Shown: piece after piece, positions 33,785 through 41,125 of the stretch | Layout of the letters: each line of letters starts with the position of its first letter | Position numbering within the stretch: position 1 is the stretch's first letter | Source of the DNA: Burkholderiales bacterium | GTDB lineage: Bacteria; Pseudomonadota; Gammaproteobacteria; Burkholderiales; JAEUOS01 | Direction: 5' to 3' | Assembly (NCBI GenBank): GCA_016790695.1 | Contig: JAEUOS010000063.1 | Coordinates: forward strand, 62,001-126,000 | DNA length: 64,000 nt | The notes under the pieces: generated by a model | Databases searched by the model: none | Told to the model about the DNA's origin: nothing | What the model saw: the letters and a program-made list of their open reading frames with translations, nothing else | Program-made: the position numbers and the translations under genes

Positions 33785-34711
33785 TCAGTCCGCCGGGCCG
33801 AACAGGCGCTTGCCGTTGCGCACCTCGAGCATGCGCGCGACCGCGGTGAACTCGGCCTCCGCGAGGCCGGCGTCGACCGCCTTGCGGTATTCGGCGTCCG
33901 TCGCCGCGAAGATCGGCAGGTCGAGCCCCGCGGCGGCGGTCTCGCGGCTCAGGGCGTCGGTGTCCTTGGCGGCGATGTACAGCCGGCCCCAGCCTTCGTC
34001 GCGCGCGGCTGCCACGCCCGCCGCATGCAGGTCGAAGTACTTGGACCAGCCGATGCCGCCGCCCTGCTTGACCACCTCGATGAAGGCGTCGACGTCGACC
34101 CCGCGCGCGCGCGCCAGCGCCAGCGCTTCCGCGGTGGCCAGGGCGTAGACGTAGCCGAGTCCGTTCTGCAGGATCTTGATCGTGTTGGCGGCGCCGCTGG
34201 CGCCGACGTGGCGCCAGGCCCGGCCCATGTGCGCCAGGAGCGGCGCGATGCGCTCGGCGACGGCCGGGTCGCCGGAGACGACGAAGTACAGCTGCGCGGC
34301 CGCCGAATCCGGCGGCCGCCCCACCAGCAGGGTCTCGATGTGCGCGGCGCCGCGCGCGGCCATCGATCGGGCGAGCCCGCGCGCCATGTCCGAGTCGATC
34401 GTCGAGCAGTCCGCGGTGACAAGGCCCGGGCGCGCGGCGGCGATGAGGCCGTCGGTGCCCTCGTAGACCGCGCGCACCGCGTCGACCGACGGCAGGCAGG
34501 TGAACACCACGTCGCACTCGCGCGCCATCGCGGCCGGCGAGTCCGCAAGCGTCAGCCCGGCAACGCCGGCGGCGCGCTCGCGCGCCGCCGGGCTGGCGTC
34601 GCAGCCGAAGGCCGGCACGCCGGCGCGGGCCAGATTGGCGGCCATCGGCAGTCCCATCGCGCCCAGCCCAATCACGCCGGCGCGCAGCGCCGCGTTCGCG
34701 GCGGCGCTCAT
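33785..34711 (-). CDS. NAD(P)-dependent 3-hydroxyisobutyrate dehydrogenase-family protein
   Basis: 308 residues. The cofactor fingerprint is GLGAMG (residues 15-20) and the catalytic lysine Lys179 in GAANTIKILQN. The usual substrate motif DAPVSGG is replaced by ETLLVGR near residues 126-132, so the substrate probably differs from that of the family type members. ATG 34711 overlaps the preceding sulfatase stop by four bases, and the permease gene follows after nine bases. Probably oxidises a hydroxyacid formed from the operon's substrate. Confidence 0.88.
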   Translation of the reverse strand: MSAAANAALRAGVIGLGAMGLPMAANLARAGVPAFGCDASPAARERAAGVAGLTLADSPAAMARECDVVFTCLPSVDAVRAVYEGTDGLIAAARPGLVTADCSTIDSDMARGLARSMAARGAAHIETLLVGRPPDSAAAQLYFVVSGDPAVAERIAPLLAHMGRAWRHVGASGAANTIKILQNGLGYVYALATAEALALARARGVDVDAFIEVVKQGGGIGWSKYFDLHAAGVAAARDEGWGRLYIAAKDTDALSRETAAAGLDLPIFAATDAEYRKAVDAGLAEAEFTAVARMLEVRNGKRLFGPAD

Positions 34712-36237
34712 GCCATGCCCACTTGCGGCAGCGGGGCGCAGGCGTCGTCGGGCCGGCTGGCGACCATGTCGGCGAGCTCGCGCTGCACCTTCGCGACCCC
34801 GGGGTCGCCGAAGCGGTTGTCCATCTCGTCGGGATCGTTGACCAGATCGTAGAGTTCGCCCGCGCCGCTGTTGAGTTCGAGCGTGAGCTTGTGCGTCCTG
34901 GTGCGCACCGTGCGCAGCGCGAGGTCGACGCCGCAGCGCGAGGCGCGCAGGTCCCATTCGGACAGCGCGAAGTCGCGGCGCGCGTCGTCGCGCTCGATCA
35001 GCGGCCGGAGGCTGCGGCTGTGGGCCGGGCCCGGCAGCGCCGTGCCCGCGTAGTCGCAGAAGGTCTGCGGCAGGTCCAGGGTCGACACCGGGTCGGCCAC
35101 CACCTTGCCGGCCGGCACCCCGGGGCCCTCGACCAGCATGCCGACGCGCAGCAGGCCCTCGTAGGCCATCGGCCCCTTGAGCAGCAGGCCGTGGTCGCCG
35201 AGCCAGTCGCCGTGGTCGGTCGAATAGACGATGACGGTGTTGTCGGCCAGGCCGAGGTCGCGCAGCGCGAGCCGGATGCGGCCGACCTGATGGTCGATCA
35301 GCGAGATCATGCCGTAGTAGTTCGCGATCAGCCGGCGCAACTGTTGCTCGGACTGGTGCGGCGTGCGCGAGGACTTCTCGCGGAACTTGCGCAGCCGCTC
35401 GTCGGCCATCTTCGGCGTGCCCTCGAGCGCCGCACGGTGCCACCAGGGGCGGCGCTCGAGGTCCATCTCGCGGTGGCGCGGCAGGTCGACGTCGTCCGGG
35501 TGGTGCATGTAGCACCACGGATCGGGGGCGTCGAACGGGTGGTGCGGGTCCGGGAACGACGCCCAGAGGCAGAACGGCTCGTCCTTGTGCTCGCGCAGGT
35601 AGTCGATGGTGCGATCGCCGATCCAGGTCGAGTTGTGCCAGGCGACCGGCAGCTAGGAATTGAACGTCTCGTTCGCGTCTGTGAGCGGCGGCAGCGGCGT
35701 GCGGTAGAGCGCGGTACGCTCGTCGCCGCGGCCGTCGGCGTGGTACCAGCGCTCGTAGTGCTGGCCGAGCGGCGGCTTCATCGGCGGCCACATGTTGTGC
35801 CCTTCGAGCATCATCTCGACGTGCTCGAAGCCGACGTAGGGTCCGAACCAGTCGGCCCCGTAGTTGGCGCTGCTCTCGCGGCACTCCGGCGTGCCGGTCG
35901 GCTTGAACGTGTGCGAGGTGTTGAAGTGCGCCTTGCCGATGATCGCGGTCCTGTAGCCGTGGCGCGACAGGGTGCGCGCGAAGCCGGTCTCCTCGGCGCC
36001 GGCCGGCAGGTCGATGCCGTTGTCGGACACCCCGTGGGTGCGCGGCAGGAGCCCGGTGAGGATCGAGCAGCGCGACGGCTGGCAGACGAGATTCGGCGTG
36101 ATCGCGGCGGAGAAGCGCGTGCCGTTCCGGGCCATCTCGTCCAGGTGCGGCGTCTTGACGCGCCGGCCCTCGAAGCCGTAGCAGTCGGCCCGCTGCTGGT
36201 CGGAGGTGATGAACAGGATGTTGGTCTTCTTGGTCAT
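34708..36237 (-). pseudogene. Sulfatase gene interrupted by one in-frame amber codon
   Basis: Read through, this is a 509-codon sulfatase, the same length as its paralogue at 29033-30568 (511 residues). The catalytic motif CQPSR (in NLVCQPSRCSILTG) is near residue 52 and the C-terminal AGELYDLVNDPDEM block is intact. A TAG (plus-strand CTA at 35653-35655) breaks the frame after residue 194: NETFNS-stop-LPVAWHNSTW. The paralogue reads QTWQSALPEAWHGSTW there, so only one codon is affected and the frame is otherwise open. One base change from CAG (Gln) would explain it. It is a recent pseudogene, a sequencing error or an amber read-through; the downstream overlap (ATGA) with the dehydrogenase is preserved. 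Confidence 0.85.
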
Positions 36238-36241
36238 GGTC

Positions 36242-37228
36242 CTACTCTGGTTGAATGCCGGCGGCCTTGAACACCTCGGGCCAGCGGCGGGTTTCGCGGA
36301 CGATCATCTGGGTGAAGTCATCGGGGCTGGTGCTCACGGCATTCTCCATGCCGATGCCGGCCAGGCGCTCGATCACGCCCGTCGTGCGCATCGCCTTGAC
36401 GAGCTCCGTGTGCAGGCGCCCGATGATCTCCGGCGGCGTGCCGGCCGGGGCCACCATGCCCTGCCACTGCGCCATCTCGAAGCCGGGCAGGCCGGACTCC
36501 GCCACCGTCGGCACGTCGGGCAGGAGCCTGGAACGCTCGCGCGAGGTGACCACCAGCGCCTTGAGCTTGCCGGCGCGGATGTGCGGGAGCGCCGGCGCCA
36601 TGCCCAGCATGCCGAGCTTGACCTGGCCGGCGACGACGTCGACGATCGCCTGGCCGCCGCCCTTGTAGGGAATGTGCTGGGCCTGGAAGCCGGCCTGGGC
36701 CTTGATCGACTCGAACGCGAGATGCTGCGGGCCCGCGTTGCCCGGCGTCGCGAACGACAGCGCCTTCGGGTCCGCCTTGCCCATGCGGATCACGTCCTGC
36801 AGGTTGGACACCGCCAGGCTCGGGTGCGCCACCAGCACCAGCGAACCGCGGCCGAGCAGCGTGATGTGGGCGAAGCTCTTCACCGGGTCGTGCTTGATGC
36901 TCTTCAGCGCGGTCGGCATCATCGAATTGCCGTCGACGAACATCAGGAGCGTGTACCCGTCGGGCGGCGCGGCGGCGACCATCTCCGTGCCGATCACGCC
37001 GGCCGCGCCCGGGCGGTTCTCCACCACCACCGACTGCCCGAGAGTCTCGCCCAGGGGCTGCGCGACGGCGCGGGCGATGATGTCGGTGACCCCGCCCGGC
37101 GCGTAGGAGACGATGACGCGGATCGGCCGGCTGGGCCAGACGCCGGATTGCGCCGCCGCCGGCGCCGCCGGCAGGGCGAGGAGCGCGGCGGCAGCGAGGG
37201 CCGCACGGCGCAGGCGATCGAATCTCAT
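36242..37228 (-). CDS. Bug family substrate-binding protein
   Basis: 328 residues. The Sec signal (LRRAALAAAALLALPAAPAAAQ, cut near residue 26) is followed by RPIRVIVSYAPGGVTD, ENRPGAAGVIG and PPDGYTLL. ATG 37228 has AAGGAGG upstream. It lies between the amidohydrolase gene and the interrupted sulfatase gene, four bases before the latter. ENRPGAAGVIGTE and VPTVAESGLPGFE are standard for the family. Ligand unknown, likely related to the lactone, ester or sugar acid handled by this operon. Confidence 0.93.
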   Translation of the reverse strand: MRFDRLRRAALAAAALLALPAAPAAAQSGVWPSRPIRVIVSYAPGGVTDIIARAVAQPLGETLGQSVVVENRPGAAGVIGTEMVAAAPPDGYTLLMFVDGNSMMPTALKSIKHDPVKSFAHITLLGRGSLVLVAHPSLAVSNLQDVIRMGKADPKALSFATPGNAGPQHLAFESIKAQAGFQAQHIPYKGGGQAIVDVVAGQVKLGMLGMAPALPHIRAGKLKALVVTSRERSRLLPDVPTVAESGLPGFEMAQWQGMVAPAGTPPEIIGRLHTELVKAMRTTGVIERLAGIGMENAVSTSPDDFTQMIVRETRRWPEVFKAAGIQPE

Positions 37229-37245
37229 GACAACCTCCTTGGAGT

Positions 37246-38100
37246 TCACAGTTGCGCTCGCGGCGCCGGCATGCGCACGCCGTAGGCGCGGCAGGCGGTG
37301 CCGGCCAGGATCTCGCCCTGCTCGGCCGCGGTGAGGCCGATGCCGGCGAGGGTCTCGCGCAGCACCGCGACCCAGCCTTCGTAGGTGCCGCCGATCTCGA
37401 GCACCGGCCAGTTGGTGGCGAACATCACGCGCGACGGACCGAACGCGTCGACCACGGTCTCGATGTAGGGGCGCAGCGATTCGGCGGTCCACTCGATGCC
37501 GGCGCGCTCGATCAGGCCCGAGAGCTTGATGGTTGCCGCGGTCGCGCGGGCGAACGAACGCAGGTCGCTCGCCCAGGGCTCGAGCTGCCCGGTCATCGTG
37601 TCGGGGCGGCCGCAGTGGTTGAGCACGACCCGCACCTCGGGCAGGTCGGCGAGCAGGTCGCGCGCGCGGGCGAGACCCGGCCACTTGACCAGCACGTCGA
37701 CGGCGACGCCGGTGCGGCCGAGCGTGGCCAGGCCGCGGCGCGTGCGCCCGTCGGTCAGCCAGTCGGCGCCGAAGGTGCCGGGCGGCAGCGGCCGGATGCC
37801 GACCAGGCCGGGGCGGGTCTGCAGGCGCGCGACGTCGTCGGCCAGGCGGTCGGCGAACAGGTCGGCCCAGCCGACCACGCCGACGATGCGCGGCTCGACC
37901 GCGGCCAGGGCGAGCGCGCGCTCGGTCTCCGCGACCGAGTGCGCGGCCTGCACCAGGATGGCGCCGGCGACGCCGCAGGCATCGGCATGGCGCTTCCAGT
38001 CCTCGACGGTGAAGTCGCGCGCGAGGCCGCCCACCTTGTCGGCGACCCAGACGTCGTCGCCGTCGGCGCGCCGCCAGAGGTGGATGTGCGAATCGATCAT
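37246..38100 (-). CDS. Amidohydrolase family protein (fuconolactonase / pyrone-dicarboxylate hydrolase type)
   Basis: 284-residue (beta/alpha)8 metal hydrolase of the amidohydrolase-2 group. Metal ligands are in IDSHIHLW at the N-terminus; VVLNHCGRPD near residue 165 and FATNWPV near 235 are further active-site strands. Relatives hydrolyse sugar lactones such as fuconolactone, or 2-pyrone-4,6-dicarboxylate. ATG 38100 is chosen because DSHIHLW follows directly; upstream in-frame ATG at 38154 would run through the promoter. It is the first gene of the leftward operon and divergent from a LysR regulator. Confidence 0.88.
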   Translation of the reverse strand: MIDSHIHLWRRADGDDVWVADKVGGLARDFTVEDWKRHADACGVAGAILVQAAHSVAETERALALAAVEPRIVGVVGWADLFADRLADDVARLQTRPGLVGIRPLPPGTFGADWLTDGRTRRGLATLGRTGVAVDVLVKWPGLARARDLLADLPEVRVVLNHCGRPDTMTGQLEPWASDLRSFARATAATIKLSGLIERAGIEWTAESLRPYIETVVDAFGPSRVMFATNWPVLEIGGTYEGWVAVLRETLAGIGLTAAEQGEILAGTACRAYGVRMPAPRAQL

Positions 38101-38110
38101 GGCCGAGAAA

Positions 38111-38139
38111 ATTCTATGCACAAGCCGGTTGCAAGCGAA
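38111..38139 (-). promoter_or_regulatory. Promoter of the leftward amidohydrolase-Bug-sulfatase-ABC operon
   Basis: On the minus strand TTCGCT (38134-38139), a 17-base spacer and TAGAAT (38111-38116) form a plausible -35/-10 pair. Only ten bases separate the -10 box from the ATG at 38100, so the transcript would have a very short leader or none. The -35 box lies inside the direct repeats at 38128-38149, which suits control by the divergent LysR protein. Confidence 0.5.
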
Positions 38140-38149
38140 GTTGCAAGCG
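38128..38149. repeat. Tandem 10-base direct repeats, candidate LysR binding site
   Basis: GTTGCAAGCG occurs at 38128-38137 and again at 38140-38149, separated by AA, giving a 12-base period; each contains the palindrome TTGCAA. They lie in the 96-base gap between the divergent LysR and amidohydrolase genes and cover the proposed -35 box. This is where LysR-family proteins usually bind; the match to a T-N11-A site is not exact. Confidence 0.55.
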
Positions 38150-38196
38150 GGCAATATCAGCTATTCCCGTGCGGAATGGTGAACGAGGGGGGTGGT

Positions 38197-39102
38197 GTGG
38201 AGTTGCGTGACCTGCGCCTGTTTCTCGACGTGGCCGCCACCGGCAGCTTTTCGCGCGCGGCGGCCCTGAACGATTCGACGCAATCGGCCGTGAGCAAGCG
38301 CATCGGCGCGCTCGAGTCGGGGCTTGGCGCAACCCTGTTCCTGCGCACGGGGCGCGGCGCGGCGCTTACCGACGCCGGCCGCGCGCTGCTACCGCGCGCC
38401 GAGTCGCTGACCATGGAGGCCGCTGGCCTGGCCGACCTCGTCGGCCAGGCCAGCGCGGCCCCGCGCGGTCTGGTGCGTCTGGCGCTGCAGCCGTCGGTCG
38501 GCTGGCCGCTGACCGGGGACCTGGTCACGGCGACGCGCCAGCGCCATCCGGGCGTGCGCCTGCAGATCGCCGAGGGCACGACGCGGCAGATCGAGGAATG
38601 GCTCGCCGAAGGGCGGGTCGACCTGGGGCTGCTGTCGAATGTGCCGGCGCCGGCGCATGCGCGCGGCCAGGCGTTGTTCGCGCTGCCCCTGATCCTCGTC
38701 ACCCGGGCCGGTGCCGCGGCCACCGCGCGCCGCACCGTATCGTTCACGCGCGTGGCGGCGATGCCGCAGGTGATCGCGGCCGCGCCCAACGGCGGGCGCC
38801 TGCTGATCGAGGAGGCGGCGCGGCGGATGGGATTGACCCTCAACATCGTGCTGGAAGTCAACTCGATCCACCTGATCAAGAAGATCGTGGCCCAGGGCGA
38901 ACTCGCCAGCGTCATCACGGCGCCGGCGGTCGCCGCCGAGGTCGCGGCCGGGGAACTCGCGGTGTCGCGCATCGTCCGGCCCGAGATCCGGCAGACCTTC
39001 TATCTCGCGGTTGGCGGCCGCCGCCACCCGGGGCCGGCGGTGCGCGTGGTCGCCGATCTGGTGCGTCAGCTCGCGCCGGCGCTGGCCGGCGCAGCGCAGT
39101 AG
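38197..39102 (+). CDS. LysR family transcriptional regulator
   Basis: 301 residues. N-terminal winged helix (residues 1-60: ELRDLRLFLDVAATGSFSRAA, QSAVSKRIGALE, LFLRTGRG) and a periplasmic-binding-like effector domain from about residue 88. GTG 38197 places ELRDLRLF at the usual position and has GAGGGG six bases before it; ATG 38176 is the alternative, adding seven residues. Divergent orientation and shared gap point to control of the amidohydrolase-Bug-sulfatase-ABC operon. The inducer is likely a catabolic acid or lactone. Confidence 0.92.
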   Translation: MELRDLRLFLDVAATGSFSRAAALNDSTQSAVSKRIGALESGLGATLFLRTGRGAALTDAGRALLPRAESLTMEAAGLADLVGQASAAPRGLVRLALQPSVGWPLTGDLVTATRQRHPGVRLQIAEGTTRQIEEWLAEGRVDLGLLSNVPAPAHARGQALFALPLILVTRAGAAATARRTVSFTRVAAMPQVIAAAPNGGRLLIEEAARRMGLTLNIVLEVNSIHLIKKIVAQGELASVITAPAVAAEVAAGELAVSRIVRPEIRQTFYLAVGGRRHPGPAVRVVADLVRQLAPALAGAAQ

Positions 39103-39114
39103 GGCGCCGGGGGC

Positions 39115-40104
39115 CTAGTCGACCTTGATGCCCGCCGCCTTGACCACCGGCGACCAGCGGGCGATCTCGTTCTTCATGTAGGCCTTGTAGCCCTCGGGCG
39201 TCGAGGCGTGGATCTCGTAGCCCTGCTTGAGCAGGCGCTCGCGGAGTTCGGGCTGCGCCAGCGCGGCGACGACGGCCTGGTGCAGGCGCCGCTGGATCGG
39301 CGCCGCCGTGCCGCCCGGCGCGAGCAGGCCGAAGAACGCGGCGCCGGTCAGGTCCGGCATGCCCTGCTCGGCGACGGTGGGCACGGTCGGGAAGATCGGC
39401 GAGCGCACCGTCGAGGACAGCGCGAGGGCGCGCAGCTTGCCGGACTCGACATGGGTGCGCACCGGCCCGAGGGCGTCGATGAACACCGGGATCGTGCCCG
39501 ACAGGGTGTCGAGCGAGGCCGGCGCCGACCCCTTGTAGAAGATCAGGTTCAGGTTGGCGCCGGTCTTGAGCTTCATCATCTCCGAGAGCAGGTGCGGCAG
39601 CGCCCCGATCGAGGCGATCGCGACGGCCACGCCGCCGCTCTGGCGCTTCGAGTCCGCCACGATGTCGGAGAGCGTGCGGTACGGCGTTGCCGGGTGCACG
39701 ACGAAGAGCAGCGGGATCGAGACGGCGAGCGAGATCGGCGCGAAGTCGCGCTCGGGGTCGTAGGGCAGCTTGATGCCCAGCGCGGTGTTGGTGGCGATCG
39801 TTGCGGCCGCCATCAGCAGCGTGTAGCCGTCGGGCGGCGCCTTCGCCACCGCCTCCATGCCGGCGATGCCGCCGGCGCTCGGGCGGTTCTCGACGACCAC
39901 CGGCTGGCCCAGGGTCTCGCTCATGCGCGCGGTGATCAGGCGCGCGGAGACGTCGAGCGCGCCGCCGGCGGCCTGGGCGACGATGACGCGGATCGAGCGC
40001 GTGGGGTAGTCGGCGGATTGCGCGTGCAGGGTGGCGCTGGCGCAGAGCGCCGCGCCGGCGAGCGGGCCGGCGATGGCGGCAAACCACGACGTGACGATGC
40101 GCAT
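39115..40104 (-). CDS. Bug family substrate-binding protein (tandem paralogue 1)
   Basis: 329 residues. Sec signal with cut near LHAQ (about residue 29), then RSIRVIVAQAAGGALD, ENRPSAGGIAG and PPDGYTLL. AQAAGGALD, PSAGGIAGM, LKQGYEIHASTPE and the C-terminal VVKAAGIKVD are shared with the next gene at 40143-41123, marking a tandem duplication. ATG 40104 has GGAGG upstream. It is the last gene of the leftward sulfatase-Bug run that starts near 44.9 kb or further right. Confidence 0.93.
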   Translation of the reverse strand: MRIVTSWFAAIAGPLAGAALCASATLHAQSADYPTRSIRVIVAQAAGGALDVSARLITARMSETLGQPVVVENRPSAGGIAGMEAVAKAPPDGYTLLMAAATIATNTALGIKLPYDPERDFAPISLAVSIPLLFVVHPATPYRTLSDIVADSKRQSGGVAVAIASIGALPHLLSEMMKLKTGANLNLIFYKGSAPASLDTLSGTIPVFIDALGPVRTHVESGKLRALALSSTVRSPIFPTVPTVAEQGMPDLTGAAFFGLLAPGGTAAPIQRRLHQAVVAALAQPELRERLLKQGYEIHASTPEGYKAYMKNEIARWSPVVKAAGIKVD

Positions 40105-40142
40105 GTCGAACCTCCGTGTCTGGTGGCGGTCAGCCGCCGGGT

Positions 40143-41123
40143 TCAATCGACCTTGATGCCCGCCGCCTTGACGATCGGGGTCCAGCGGTCGATCTCGTTC
40201 TTCAGGAATGCCGCGTACTCCTCCGGCGTGCTGGCGTGGATCTCGTATCCCTGCTTCAGCAGCCGGTCGCGCACCTCGGCGTGATTGAGCGCGGCCACCG
40301 TGGCCTGGTGGATGCGCCGCTGGGCCGCGGCCGGCACGCCGGCCGGCGCGGCGACGCCGTAGAACCCGGAGACGATCAGGTCGGGGTGGCCCTGCTCGAC
40401 GACCGTCGGCACGTCCGGGAACAGCGGCGAACGGTTGCGCGACGCGATCGCGATGCCGCGCAGCTTGCCGGCGGCCACATGCGTGCCGGTCGGGATCAGG
40501 GCGTCGAAGAACACCGGCACCGTGCCGGCGAGCACGTCGGCGATCGCCTGGCCCGCGCCCTTGTACGGGACGATGGTCAGGTTCGCCTTCGTCTTGAAGC
40601 GCAGCGCCTCGGCCATCAGGTGCGTCACCGTGCCGATCGACGGCACCGCGACCGAGACGCCCTTGGGCGCCCGCTTCGAGTCGTCGATCAGGTCCGCGAG
40701 ATTGCGATAGGCCACCGACGGGTGGACGGCAACCAGACCGGGAATCGACGCGGCGAGGGAGATCGGCGCGAAATCGCGCTGCGCATCGTAGGGAAGCTTG
40801 ACGCCGAGCGCGGTGTTGAGCGCCAGCGGCGCCGCGGCGAACAGCAGGGTGTAGCCGTCGGGCGCCGACTTGGCCACCGAATCCATGCCGGCGATGCCGC
40901 CGGCGCTCGGGCGGTTGTCGATGACCACCTGCTGGCCCAGGGTCTCCGCCATGCGCTGCGACAGCAGGCGGGCGACGTTGTCCAGCGCGCCGCCGGCGGC
41001 CTGCGGGACGACCAGGCGCACCGGCCGGCTGGGATAGTCGCCGGCAGGCTGGGCAAGCGCGAGCGGCAGGGCCGAAGACGCCAGCGCGGCGACGGCGACG
41101 AGGCGGGCGACGGTGGCATGCAT
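40143..41123 (-). CDS. Bug family substrate-binding protein (tandem paralogue 2)
   Basis: 326 residues. Sec signal (VAVAALASSALPLALAQ, cut near residue 25), then RPVRLVVPQAAGGALD, DNRPSAGGIAG and APDGYTLL. It begins two bases after the stop of the large arylsulfatase gene, so the two are translationally linked; AGGAG precedes ATG 41123. The close paralogue follows 38 bases downstream. Two near-equal binding proteins after one sulfatase suggest capture of two related ligands, for example the ester and its desulfated product. Confidence 0.93.
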   Translation of the reverse strand: MHATVARLVAVAALASSALPLALAQPAGDYPSRPVRLVVPQAAGGALDNVARLLSQRMAETLGQQVVIDNRPSAGGIAGMDSVAKSAPDGYTLLFAAAPLALNTALGVKLPYDAQRDFAPISLAASIPGLVAVHPSVAYRNLADLIDDSKRAPKGVSVAVPSIGTVTHLMAEALRFKTKANLTIVPYKGAGQAIADVLAGTVPVFFDALIPTGTHVAAGKLRGIAIASRNRSPLFPDVPTVVEQGHPDLIVSGFYGVAAPAGVPAAAQRRIHQATVAALNHAEVRDRLLKQGYEIHASTPEEYAAFLKNEIDRWTPIVKAAGIKVD

Positions 41124-41125
41124 GG

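Noticed and set aside
35509-36237. Two separate short sulfatase genes instead of one broken gene
   Set aside because: Both parts are in the same frame, joined by 48 sense codons after the amber codon that continue the family alignment, and the second part has no start signal of its own at the right place.
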